Of a DNA stretch of 64,000 nt, positions 1-10,994 are shown piece after piece. Made by a program: the position numbers and the translations under genes. Positions within the stretch are counted from its first letter, which is position 1. Each line of letters begins with the position of its first letter. The notes under the pieces are model-generated. The model was given only the letters and a program-made list of their open reading frames with translations, did no database searches and had not been told where the DNA came from. This DNA comes from Ephemerocybe angulata (taxonomy: Eukaryota > Basidiomycota > Agaricomycetes > Agaricales > Psathyrellaceae), in NCBI GenBank assembly GCA_013368325.1, contig JAACJK010000222.1:62001-126000 (forward strand), given 5' to 3'.

Positions 1-564
1 TTCGTGGCTATCTCTCCAGGAGTCACGTCTGTTAACGTATGTCTAGATATCTGGCTAGATCAGATAGCGATACAGTGGACTCACCTGTTTTTTAGTCTGT
101 CCTTGTACCATTCATGGGTGGAAACGCCAATATCAACGGGGGCGGCCGGGTCATCCAGAACTACTTTTACCAAGGCGCGCTCACTGGTACCTTCAACAAT
201 GATGGCCAGCCAGCTCTTCGCCCCTATATCGACACTGGATTCACAAGCACCGGATCCTGCGCAAAATATGGTCCGCTAAGCTACATCGAGGGAAGCACGA
301 CAAACAAATGCGCCTCCTTCGGCAACTTTTGGATTGCAGCCAACGAGGAGAACAGTCAACTTGGGTCCCGGCTGACGTTCAATTGGCAGGGGGACTTCTA
401 TGCCTGTGGTTGGGAGGGTGAAGTAGGTCTTCCTATATGTAAAGCCTGAACCACTGGCATGATGTGCTCATTGGATTCCCCAACAGATTTGGTACAAGAT
501 GGACCCCTCTGAAGGGCCGTCCGATTGCTATCCTATAGAGTTGTACACTGTACCTGTGATTTAA
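1..564 (+). CDS. 3' end of a probable secreted protein of unknown function (5' partial)
   Basis: The gene enters from the left edge. Three exons join in frame (1-36, 96-422, 487-564), with introns GTATGT..TTTAG and GTAGGT..CAACAG, and stop at TAA 562-564. The visible 146 residues are rich in Gly, Asn and aromatic residues. They carry spaced cysteines (GSCAKYGP, TNKCASFG, FYACGWEG and SDCYPIEL) and end in LYTVPVI. This composition and the C-terminal cysteine pattern look like an extracellular protein, but the N-terminus is outside the window, so a signal peptide cannot be checked. I do not recognise a named family and assign no function. The splice phases agree at both junctions, so the structure is firmer than the product. 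Confidence 0.6.
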
Positions 565-655
565 TTCCCACTTGACGACGTTGTATTTCTCCTCGATGTC
601 CCCTTATACTTTCTACCTTGCATTCAATGGACGAATTTAAAGGCGTGATTTGAGT

Positions 656-3326
656 TCACCAGAACTTGCTGAACACACTTGCACGGCCAGGTCGCGACAA
701 AAATAAGTTGACACCCTCTTGCAGAGCCACACTGACCGGACGCATCGGCGTCGAGTCGTAGACGTGTGGGCATGGTTGCGACAAGGGGGTTGGGTTCAGC
801 TTGGGATTCGACAGCTCCCTCTCGTAGATAGAGCTCTTGCACGGGGACGAGCCGAATGCGTCGAATTCTGGGGAGTCAAAGTTACGTCGCGCGAGGTAAA
901 GTCGAGTGAGAATCTAGAACATTGTCAGCACGACGATTCTCACAGGTTACAAAAGGATAGAGGCAAGACGTACCTGTTCATAGCAGTTAATTTCGCCGTC
1001 TAGATGCTCAGTGACAAGTTTCTTAAAGTCCTCAAATTTCTGGTTGTGGTATGTGTCCATCTCAGCCATCGTGATATTGAGGACAGTTTCACAGCGATTG
1101 GCGACGTCGTCGTCCGGCTAAAAAACAGGTTGGTTGAGATTCTATAACACTGTGGAAAGGATTGGCCTAACCTTGTTTCCATTCACGGCTTCGTTATATC
1201 TCGAGAGTGTTTCCCGGTGAGTTGTCACTACACCCTTGACGAAAATTGTTAACACTGCCGAGCTATGTGGAGGGAAGGAGACAGTTACCTCATAGATGGC
1301 AGACGGATGAGCCATGGTCTTCATATACTCGTGCGTCATAAGTTGTGTTCGTCGAGCCTATTGCGATCACGCTAAGTCCATGCATCTAGGAAGAGTTGGA
1401 GCTACAAACATGATCATCATACAGGTCAGCGACATTTTGCAGTGTTTCGGATGACTTCTGGACAGCTTTCGTTAGCTTTAAGCATTCTGAACCGAGAGTG
1501 GTGAGATCTGGCACAAAGGAGGGGAAATGTGACTTTGCATACCTTCGCATCTGCTCCTCCAACACCAGGCACCATCATCGTTGATCAGCCCCCTGGCTAA
1601 TGGCGAGCTGGAGTGATCTTCATTCTCTTCGCTCGCGGTTGAAGCCACAGATTTCCCTGTGATCAGGGATAGGAAGGAGTATGACAGCAAGCGCTCCGCC
1701 TTGGACATCTCTGTGAGCTGAAGTCAGCACTTCAAATCATTCAAACGCAACATGAAGTATTCACCTATTCGAGCGTCCCGTATCTTCGAAAAGATAGTTC
1801 TCAGGCTCTGAACACTTTTGTCGACCCCTTTGGTGTGATTATCGAACAAGTCAACGACAGTTGCCGCATCCTCCCTGTCGACGTTGAAGGCAGGGTGGTA
1901 TACCCGAGCGTAGAAAGCGGGCCCAGCGGGTGGCATGGAGAGGTGCTCTGGCAGACGCCGCTTCCATTCCTTCGAGAGGAACATAAGCCTTGTAGACAAA
2001 GGATATACATTCAGAGCTTACCGAGTCACTCTCACAGCTAAGGAAGAACGTAAGGATTTCTGCATACCGTGCGACTGGATGCCGGACGACCTTATTGAGA
2101 TACCTCTCCAAGTCTCCTCGACGAGCCTCAACGAAATCGTCGCTGAACCTTCCAGCATATTGTTTCTCCGGAAGGGGCGGGAGCGCGATGCCAGGAAGTC
2201 TGCGTGTTAGGGCAGTGTGCAGCACGACGAAGTGAGAGAACCGCCGGAGGACAGTGACGCTCGCGACTGGCTCTTCATCGTCGTCGAGGTCACCTACTGC
2301 ACGCCTGTCTTCGTCATCATACTGAATCGTACGGGAGTGGAAGAAGGACGTGACATTGTATATCGTGTACGCTCCAGAGAGCAACGAGGCGCGTTTTGAG
2401 GGCGAGTGGACGAGGATACGGAATGGGGGCACTTTCTCCTTCCAGGACGGTCCGCTGCTGACGAAGTGTTGGTCTGCTTCTAAGCGACTCTGCCTCCGGT
2501 CTGCTTCCTCGTCTAGGGAGCTTGAAGAGCCTTCTTTGCCGTGTTTAGACTGATCGGGGTTGGAAGGGGGATTTACGAGGTCGAGCTCCGGGGTAATGGG
2601 CGATCCTTTCAGGACGAACTCCTCTGCGCCGCTCGTCACGAATGCAGAAAATCGGTTGAGTGACTTGCCACCAAGAAGACTGTGCCTAAAGCTTGGGAAT
2701 GCGGCAACCCATTCCCCCGTATTCTGTGGAAGGAGTGGTAAGGGCACTGAAGAGGCTCGAGGGGACCCGGTCGGAGTGATAGAGTCGCTTGTCCCCTCTC
2801 TTTGCCGGGGGTATTGCTTGCCGTTGGGGGATGTATCGATTTCAAGGTCGGGTGCGGGAGAGAACTCAGATGTGAACTGGGTCGCGTCGCGTACATCAGA
2901 CGATGCGCTAACAGACAACGCTGAACGGCTGCCTACCGTGTAGTACGTCTGAGGAAGCAAACCAATGTCCCCATTGCTGTTCCTCACGAGACTCCAACCT
3001 TCGCCAACGTCGTCTTTCAGCACATCGATCTCATCGCCTGCCTCGACATCGAGTTCGCGAAACTCCGGTTTGCCTTGGAAGCTGTACAGAGCGCGGGCTG
3101 AGCGTGCTTCCTCCGCTGCGTCGTCATCGAGGAGGTCCCCGTCTTCCATGTCGTCGTCGGATAGGGAGCCATTCCGAGCATTCGACTCCGATAGGAACTT
3201 GCGAGAACGCAGTTGGGAGACAGAAGCTGTCCATGCGGCCGAAGAGTTTATGCCGCTGTCGAATTCGTCGGGAACTGGTTGGTTAAGAAAGTTAGATTTG
3301 GCTGTTGATCGTGGTAAGGTCGCCAT
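656..3326 (-). CDS. SH3-PX-BAR sorting nexin (SNX9/18/33 type)
   Basis: A 762-residue protein from eight exons (3326-2022, 1969-1765, 1710-1543, 1486-1410, 1357-1289, 1234-1172, 1117-974, 913-656). Near residues 75-130 is an SH3 domain (ARALYSF, ELDVEAGDEIDVL, GEGWSLV, GLLPQTY). A PX domain follows at about residues 310-435 (FRILVHSPSK, VLRRFSHFVVLHTAL, LPPLPEKQ, RRGDLERYLNKVV). The C-terminal half resembles the SNX9-type BAR region (LPPAGPAFYARVYHPAFN-like start, HTKGVDKSVQSLRTIFSKI, LQNVADLYDDH). SNX9-family proteins bind phosphoinositides, bend membranes and link endocytosis to actin; that role here is inferred. A long acidic, Ser-rich linker separates SH3 and PX. All seven introns are 52-60 nt and keep the family-consistent frame. 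Confidence 0.88.
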
Positions 3327-3715
3327 TTCATGTGGTCTTCATGGGGTATCGTCGTTGTAGCGGATGCGGTAGTGGTGAGCTACAGAAGCTACCAGGGGGG
3401 GTTTCTTGTAAATGGACAGCAGAAACAAGCATAATTGAGGCCTAAGTGAAAAGAAGCCCATAACTGGAGGGAAGGAGACCACAATAGGCATGTGCCGTCA
3501 CGATAGGCGTCATGAACAAGGGGTTGCGGAAGCTACAGTGTGCTAAGCGACAAGAGCGACAATCGACAACAGGGGGTATATTAGATGGGGCATACATAAA
3601 GCAAACAAGCCGTGCTACATACATAAAAACATCGAAGTAATCAACAGGGTGATATGGGGAAAAGATACAGGGCTAAAGGGGGTATAGAGCCAGTCCATTA
3701 AATCATCTTAGTAGG
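3327..3715. other. Intergenic region between two minus-strand genes
   Basis: This holds the upstream region of the sorting nexin gene and the 3' flank of the next minus-strand gene. Short reading frames are present but none has coding character. I see no RNA gene or clear repeat. Confidence 0.5.
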
Positions 3716-5178
3716 TCATGAACTTTCGTTAAATGAAGTTTCATTGATAGGAGGAAGCTCCAGTCGGAGGTTCACATTCGTCAGGTTATTCGTAGCTTCA
3801 GAAATGGCTTCTTTCACTGTTCGAGTATGTCAGCTAAGCTCCATTCACCAGTAAAGTGAAGCCGACCTTTTTCTTGGAATTGGGTATGTTTGCTTTCAAA
3901 ATCCTTGAAAGTTCCTTCCAACGAATCTCGCTGGCGCTGGATAGTCGCTTCGACGCGCAAGAGGTGGTCCGACTCCACGCGTATCGAGTCCAGCCCTTCC
4001 CTCACTTGCTCGTGAAGTCTGTTAAGTGCGTAGATTTGCTCCAAATATAGCGTCCGCACTTCGCTCCAGGTCCCTGGAAGCGGCAAAAGCACATAAGCCA
4101 CACAGGGTAAAGTTCAAGCGTTAAAACACTTGCCTGACGACTGAGCATGTTTCGCAGCCGCTGCATATCTGGAAACTTGCTGATCCAAATCTTGGGCGTC
4201 TGACCAAGATACCCGCTTCACTAGGTCGCTCATGCTGGAGCGCTTGATGCAACTTCTTCTTCGACGGAGGTGTGTCCCTCCAACTGCCGTCCCCTCCACG
4301 GCGTTGCTATCAGGCGTGTTTGCTCCTGACTCAGACTCATTTGGGACACCCAATTCGGAGTACTCGATTCGTTCGCCAGCAAGCATGTCGATGGGGGAGG
4401 GTTCCAGGCCATACTCTGCGCGCTGTGCAACGAGCAACATCGGCAAAGGAGCCGGCGAGAATGGTCGAGATGGGGTAGGCTCTTGCACTGCAACAGGAAG
4501 GGACATGCTCCTCTGAGTCCGTAGAGATTGCCTGTGGTGAACGGTGGAATCTCGTTGTTGTTTATCAGGGGCGGGCAGGTTTGTGGGGGAATGGGAGATG
4601 CGGGTCGGCTTAGAAGTAGGAACAAGCGCTCGTGAAGTGGATGCAGGGGGCTGCGTCTTGTCGCCAGTCTTCGCTTTATCACCTCCGTTGGCGGCTGCCT
4701 TTGCTGCCACCCGCTTTTCCTGTTCCCTGAACCACTTCTCCATTTCCTTCAAGCGGAAGTCGGAAGGCGCAACGAGGGATTGGAAGACGAAAGCCCCTCC
4801 CTGAGAGACCTTCTTCGACCCAGCAGAAACGTGTCCCAACCTCTGGCACTTCCGTATCATCCTATCCTTCAGATGGCGCATTTGCATGAGTCTCTCCCAG
4901 TTAATAGAGGATTTCTTCGTCAATTCATAAGTTTCCAGCTTCAAGAGGTAGTCATACATAGCAGCGGTCCCCGGTGGCAACAGCACCTGCAAGCGCGTTA
5001 GCTGCAGCCACAACGGCTTTCCAAGTCAACTTACCTTGAACTCGTTAGGCGTGTCAGTAGTTTGTATATAGCGCCATCCCTGCGGTGACCTGGAGCTCTG
5101 GGGTTCAAGTTGGCCTCTCACAGGGCTTGGACGCAGATAGTCGGGATTCCTGGCGGGGAAAGGGGCATTTGGCGGCAT
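3716..5178 (-). CDS. Unrecognised 434-residue protein with basic helical segments
   Basis: Four exons (5178-5035, 4986-4134, 4073-3867, 3816-3716) give an uninterrupted frame. The conserved-looking N-terminal part (about residues 48-135) is helical and basic: LPPGTAAMYDYLLKLETYEL, INWERLMQMRHLKDRMIRK and a second segment beginning FRLKEMEKWFREQEKR. A Ser/Pro-rich middle follows. The C-terminus is a probable coiled coil (TLYLEQIYALNRLHEQVREG, DHLLRVEATIQRQRDSLEG). The second intron (4133-4074) has to be a GC-AG intron, because the only frame-preserving donor reads GCAAGT. The third has a weak GTCGGC donor but a good acceptor. The ATG at 5178 was chosen because it opens the frame that splices into exon 2; an upstream exon is possible. 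I know no function. Confidence 0.65.
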
Positions 5179-5508
5179 AGTCTGAGCTTGTGGATAAGAA
5201 GGCCTCCTCCTGCCTTCTCAAACTTCTTGCCAGTGCCCTGACATGCGATAGTTATGGTTTTGCTTGGGAATGCAAGTTGCGGCCGGAACGGGTGGAGTTC
5301 GTTCGGCAAACGATAAGTACCGTCGTCACCTGACACTGTACAGCCACTCAATGGCTTGGCGCGGAACTGGGGTCGTGGGAATACCCCGGTAACTGCTCGA
5401 GTCGGCGAGTATCACATTCCAATTGCAAGTGCTGTTTCCTCCGAGTCCGACCCGCCTTCGTTCGTCTTCGTCTTCGTCCTCGTTCTTTGGTCGCGGGTTT
5501 GTACAATC

Positions 5509-6869
5509 ATGACGTTCTCAAGGACTAACTACGAATCTTTTCTCGTTAACAATGTTTCGACCATTTCTTCCTTGGAATCATCTCTCCGGTCGATGAGTTG
5601 GTTTCTACCCGGTCGGTTCAAGGATGCTGAGCTGGCCTCGGAAGCCTGTAAGTGATAATGCTTGGAATGGTTGAAGACGGTACTGAGGACCTACATACAG
5701 TGACCACTGTCCTAAACGTCATGAGCATGTACCATGACACGTTACTCGACCGTGTCGTCAAGAATAACCCAAGTTACAAGCCTCTCATTCCCTTAACCCT
5801 CCATACTCGGTTTACGAGAGCATGGATAGACAAGACGGACATCTACAAATGGGCATCACGCACACTCGAGGTCATCAAGTTCACAGAACTCATGATTGAG
5901 ATGGGGATGCGCAGAAAGTTCTCAGAGAAGATAAAATGGAGAGGGATCGTCCTCCTTGAGCTCATCAAGTGAGTTGCCAATCTTATAGCCCTGTGCGCTT
6001 TCTCACCTTCACAAAGAGCTTCGCTTCGCATCCTTTTGCTAAGGACAACGAAACGCCCATTGGTCACTCCGACTATCCCAGAACGAGACTTCGATCCAAC
6101 AACACTACCTCCACCCTCCAGCACGGACACATCCCCAACCCTGGTACCTTCTTCCATCTCACCCTCACCCCTCGTTACACCAGACCATCTGAAGAACAAT
6201 CACACTCCCTTGCCTCCTCATCCATTACTTGTGCCTTCTTCTTCCCGGTCAGAATCATCTGCTGAAGAGTACCTCGCTCCGAAAGCCCTGACGACTTCAA
6301 CTGTCAAACCTTCATTATCGCTCATCCGGACGCTCTCTGGACCTCGGGATTGGATAGCTGAGGTTGTTTATATACTCCGGCCCTTGGTGTATGGTGAGTA
6401 CTTCTATCCTATTAATGAACTGCATCTTACGTCCGCTTCACAGTATGCTTACTGGTCAGAGACAAGCGCTCTCCTCGGCCATCAAGTAGAGCTTTGGTCG
6501 TTGTCCTCATAATGGAGCTTATTGCAAGAAATTTGCGACGGGCGCCTCCTCCCTCTGCGGCACTGGAACGTGAGGAATATGCAAAGCGGGATAAAGACAT
6601 GCTTTGGTATCTTCTCCGCGGGTCTATCTGGGAAACCTGGACGAGGTACGACCCTTACATCCTTTTCTCAGAAAACAATCCTCATGGCTTTCTTAGGCCT
6701 AAACTTGAAGGGTTTGTCTCTGGCACAGCGCGCATGCCCCTCATCGGCTTGTTTGGCTCCCTAGTGGGTGATTGGATTCCCCTCATTGACCAATATCATT
6801 ATTGTGAGTACCTCTACATATCATAACTCGTTTCTGCTGCTAATATATCTCACAGATACCGCTCTTTAG
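5509..6869 (+). CDS. PEX16: Peroxin 16, peroxisomal membrane biogenesis protein
   Basis: A 368-residue protein from six exons (5509-5647, 5701-5968, 6017-6393, 6444-6645, 6697-6803, 6856-6869). The diagnostic PEX16 segment is intact: ASRTLEVIKFTELMIEMGMR followed by RRKFSEKIKWRGIVLLELIK, then a conserved block RTTKRPLVTPTIPERDFDP. A Pro/Ser-rich insert lies at about residues 165-220, before RDWIAEVVYILRPLVYV. The C-terminal half has hydrophobic stretches and ends LIGLFGSLVGDWIPLIDQYH. In other eukaryotes PEX16 acts early in peroxisomal membrane formation with PEX3 and PEX19. The last exon encodes only YTAL plus part of one codon, so its call rests on phase and a good CACAG acceptor. Confidence 0.93.
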
Positions 6870-7201
6870 TCTTCCCTTCCTCTATGCTCGTCCTGCTGTT
6901 ATCATATCATACCATTGATTTTGGGTTAATGTGTACTACCTTCGGTTTCTCAGAACTTTTGAAAGTGCAGCATGGTGTCATATGTATCAATACCAGTGTA
7001 TTCATGTTGGCTAGTGTATTCATGTTGGCTATACCCTCTTCCCGATACTAACTGCGAGCTCTGGGGAAGCGAGCCCCTCTTGATCGGGTGTTGGGGAACA
7101 AACAAGGACAAGCAGAGGACTGCCTGAGGGTTTCCGCATTTTGACACCGCTTGACGCCCAACCTCACTGCAAAAAGTTCTTAGAATCATACGAAGATTGC
7201 A
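6870..7201. other. Intergenic region between PEX16 and the splicing-factor gene
   Basis: It contains the PEX16 3' flank and the promoter side of the splicing-factor gene. The only structure I see is the 18-bp tandem repeat at 6995-7030. Confidence 0.5.
6995..7030. repeat. Perfect 18-bp tandem duplication
   Basis: The unit AGTGTATTCATGTTGGCT occurs twice with no mismatch (6995-7012 and 7013-7030), about 170 bp upstream of the splicing-factor start codon. Replication slippage is the simplest explanation. Confidence 0.85.
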
Positions 7202-9535
7202 ATGTCGTCTCCGAACGGAAAAATGGATGTGGACAAGTCTCCCACTGTTCGCTCGTGAGTTCTACTTTGCAAACACCTGACCCACATCGACCCACACCTA
7301 TATCAAGGTCCGTCAAGTCTCCCTCCCAAGAGAGGGACAAGAAGGATCGCCGCAGGGAGAGGGGCGATGAAGAGAGGAGGAGGCGCAGTCGCAGCAAAGA
7401 CCGAGGAAGTGAACGTATGAGCGAGCGAAGCTACCGCGACAGGGACCGCTCTCGGGACCGTAACCGTGAAAGGTCGGACAGGGACAGACCCGACAGGGAT
7501 CGTCGACGTGACCGAGACGCCGACCGCCATCGCGGCAGCAACAGCAACAGGGACCGTGAACGCGAACGCGAACGCGACAGGGAACGAGAGGATAGGGATA
7601 GGGACCGCAGACGCAAGAGGCCGGAAGATGACGAGGTCCCCGACAAGAGTCATGATGACCGAAGCAAGCGCAAGCGGTCTGACGATGGCGAAGAGGCTCC
7701 TCCTCCCCCTACAGGTGCACCCCCTGCACCCCCCAGAGGCAGCGTGCCACCTAGGGGCAGTGCACCCCCAGAGGTAGCCCTCACCCATCCGACCGTGACC
7801 GCAGGAACGGTGACAGACGCGATGGCTATGATGATTCACCTAGGTACCGCGACAGGGACAGGCGGGACAGGCGCCGTCCCCGTGACTACGATGATAGAGA
7901 CAGGGCTCGACGACCCCGGACCAGGAGCCCAATGGCGGCTCCCATCAGGTACGTTTTTGAACAACCTTCGAGGGCTGCTGACTTACTCAAACTTGCACCA
8001 GACGTGGAACTCCTGGACTTGACGCGGCGCCCGCAGAAGAGTATAACCCGGATGAACCAAAGGAAGATGATTCTGAAGCGCGATCCGTGTTCGTGTCCCA
8101 ACTTGCCGCCCGTTTGACTGCAAGAGATCTAGGTTACTTCTTCGAGGATAAACTTGGCGACAACACCGTTATGGATGCAAGGATTGTCACCGACAGGCTT
8201 TCTAGGCGTTCAAAGGGGTGAGTGTTAAAATCTATGTCATCTCTTCCGTATTGATTCCCTCCATAGCATCGGTTACGTTGAGTTCCGCTCTATTGAACTC
8301 GTTGAAAAGGCGATTGCACTTTCAGGAACGATTGTTATGGGCCTTCCCATCATGGTGCAATTAACTGAATCTGAGAGAAACAAGACACATGCAGGAGATG
8401 GGTGCGTCTGATTCAATCTTATCTTCCTCAGTACATCGCTGATTTTGGTTGCAGGAGTCTTCACCTTCCACCTGGAGTTACCGCCTCTCATGGCGCAATG
8501 CAGTGGGTCTGTTACTCAGCCCCTTTCCCAAAACTAATACACGCTATAGACTTTACGTTGGCTCCCTTCATTTCAACTTGACGGAGTCCGACATTAGACA
8601 GGTTTTCGAACCATTTGGAGAACTGGAATTCGTTGACCTTCATCGAGATCCCACGACAGGTCGCAGCAAGGGATATGCCTTCGTTCAGTGAGTCTGGGTT
8701 TGTCAGCATCTATTTGGAGCATTATTTGACAGAGCCACAGATACAAGAAGCCTGAAGATGCCAGAATGGCCTTGGAGCAAATGGAAGGATTTGAGCTTGC
8801 TGGTCGCACTGTAAGCCCACACTCCATATGGTCCAAGTATGGCAACTAACTACCACATTCCAGTTGCGTGTCAATACAGTTCATGAGAAGGGAAGTACCC
8901 GCTACACTCAGCAGGACTCACTTGAGGAATCAGGCGGTATGTATCTCCTCAGATTAGTGTACCAGTGCATTCTAACCATTCCACAGGTGGTAACTTGAAC
9001 GCTGCATCTCGTCAAGCGCTAATGCAGAAACTTGCCAGAACTGAGCAACCTGCTGTTCCAGAACCTATGTATGTTACATTCTCTGACCTATCATTCATCC
9101 ACTCATGACTCGTGACAGTAACAAGCCGAACATCCCTCAGAATATGCAGTTCCGTTCTGTGCTCCTCAAGAACATGTTCGATCCTGAAGAGTAAGAAGCT
9201 TTGTGTTTAACCTCCTTTTTCACTGTTTACCCTTCCTCCAGGGAAACTGAACCGAACTGGGACAAGGATCTTGCTGAAGACGTGAAAGTGGAGTGTGAAA
9301 CGAAGTATGGCCCTGTAACTGCTTTGAAGGTTGAAAGGGACTCCCAGGTCAGTATACTCGGACATATCCATTTTTTCCTTTCAATCTCATTGTTCTGTAG
9401 GGTGAAATCTACGCGAAATTCGAATCTATCGATTCGGCCAAAGCTGCCATCCAGGGTCTCAATGGTCGTTGGTTCGGCGGTAGACAGATCACGGCGACGT
9501 TTATCTCGGACGCCATCATGCAGGCTCACCAATAG
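7202..9535 (+). CDS. RBM39: RBM39/CC1-like splicing factor (RS domain, three RRMs), with an apparent 1-nt frameshift
   Basis: Twelve exons: 7202-7254, 7308-7948, 8002-8217, 8267-8401, 8455-8502, 8550-8687, 8741-8810, 8864-8936, 8987-9068, 9119-9190, 9242-9347, 9401-9535. The N-terminus is an Arg/Asp/Ser/Glu-rich RS-like domain. RRM1 begins RSVFVSQLAARLTARDLGYF and RRM2 begins QLYVGSLHFNLTESDIRQVF. The C-terminal U2AF-homology-type RRM starts SVLLKNMFDPEE and ends FGGRQITATFISDAIMQAHQ. This order matches CC1-like/RBM39/Rsd1 proteins of pre-mRNA splicing, about 589 residues. The exon lengths sum to 1769 nt, one short of a whole number of codons. Frame 1 is clearly coding up to about 7769 and frame 3 from 7770. 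The break falls in a run of five C (7765-7769) inside a repeated PPRGS segment. Confidence 0.9.
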
Positions 9536-10162
9536 AGAGCAGGCTTCAACTCACTCAGATTTCGACAATCTAGCCACAGATGCCAGTCGCCACTTTAAAA
9601 CAGACCTCTACCTTTTTGCCGCAGGTTAATTTCCGTCAAGCAGACGATAGCTGTTCCAAAAACAGTCGGCCTTCGGATGGCAGAGGCAGGTTTAGATCGT
9701 CCTTTTTTTCTCCCTTGTTTCTTTCAGCTCAACCGTGTTAGACTATGCAAGAACGTAATGATACTGTGTGCTCCTTTGACATCGCGAGGGGGAAGGATGA
9801 CGGACCAGGTAGACCCCGGATCTCACCACTGGACGTAATCACTTACTCGCGATTAGACTGGCAAACGTCTGCCCGGGTTATGCATGAACCGGATGCCACA
9901 CTTACCACTGCACGAGACTCGGACACGACTCAATTCAGATACAGGAAGATGGGGCGCCGATATCACCTTGGAGAATAGGGGGCTTCTCCTATGAACGCCT
10001 CATGGGGTCAGCACACATGACAGCGCTTCTCACAGGAATCGTGACGTATCCACACTTACTCGCCGCACATGAGTGCCTCGAGCGGCCCGCCGTAAGGTCT
10101 CTCCTATCTATATTCGTAGGACTGTCACTCTTGGACACAACCATCCACCGCATTCCTTCATC
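9536..10162. other. Intergenic region upstream of the RidA-family gene
   Basis: No convincing gene. A 77-codon plus frame (9745-9978) lacks recognisable domains and splice partners. I see no repeat or RNA gene. Confidence 0.5.
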
Positions 10163-10735
10163 ATGTCTGTTCAACACATTAATTCTGAGGAGAACCCCAC
10201 GGTTGCTCACATCTTGTGTACGCATGCTTTTCTTTTGGTTGGCTCAATAGAGGCTTACTGTACTGGCTGCACAATACTAGCCCATGCAACGAAGATTCCT
10301 GGCCTTGTGTTCGTGAGCGGGCAGGTTCCCATCGATGGTGCTGGAAACCTTGTCCAGGGCTCGATCGGGGATAAAACTGTGTGGCACCATTCTGCTGAGT
10401 GCCCAGGACGCTTTCTGACATTAGCTCGAACACGATAGGAGGCCTGTCTCAAGAATGTCGGGAATGTGCTCAAGGCGTCTGGCACTACTTGGGAGAAGGT
10501 TGTGAAAGTGAACATCTACCTGAAGGACATGGATAACTTCGATGCCATGAACGCGGTGTACGAGAAAGTGAGCTTTTGGCGTCTCCTCTCCTTTTCCTCT
10601 ATGTCTGCGTGTGACTGACGGATTGTGGGTGAGCGATAGTTGGTTCCGACCCCCAAGCCTGCACGAACGTGCATCCAAGCGGCGAAGTTGCCTAAGGACG
10701 TGGACGTGGAGATTGAGGCTATCGCTGCTGTCTAG
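10163..10735 (+). CDS. HMF1: RidA/YjgF/HMF1-family reactive-intermediate deaminase
   Basis: A 125-residue protein from four exons (10163-10217, 10281-10378, 10439-10567, 10640-10735). Family signatures are all present: KIPGLVFVSGQVPIDGAGNL, the helix ACLKNVGNVLKASG, WEKVVKVNIYLKDMDNFDAM and the C-terminal motif PARTCIQAAKLPKDVDVEIE containing the conserved catalytic Arg. RidA proteins are homotrimers that hydrolyse reactive enamine/imine products of PLP enzymes such as threonine dehydratase. There is no obvious mitochondrial presequence, so the cytosolic form is more likely. It lies 260 bp upstream of a PLP-dependent D-serine dehydratase on the same strand. That pairing makes biochemical sense, since dehydratases release 2-aminoacrylate, but may be chance. 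Confidence 0.92.
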
Positions 10736-10994
10736 TAGACCAGGCAAATTTGCTACCTATAATCTAACACTTGTGACCTTGAAACGGGCCGGCATCGATA
10801 AGTACAATCTTTCGAATCGCTCCCGTGAACATAACAGCCGGACCGGCATGATTCAGATGGAGAGCTCCTTAAGAGTCCTTAAGCAAGCTCGAACACCGGC
10901 AGCGAGGATTCTAATTTCTTGCCTTTGCTTCTTCCCTTAACTCACTGACACGATCCAGCGAACAGCACTCGTCGCCTTTGATCCCACTGGCAAC

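Noticed and set aside
7715..7773. 59-nt intron that would explain the frame change in the RBM39-like gene
   Set aside because: The donor GTGCAC is weak, no branch site is visible, and it would remove a neat PPRGS repeat whose C-run difference explains the shift more simply. It is kept as an alternative in the finding.
7303..7839. 178-codon minus-strand frame opposite the RS domain
   Set aside because: Antisense of the Arg/Asp/Ser-rich repeat; the plus strand continues into conserved RRMs.
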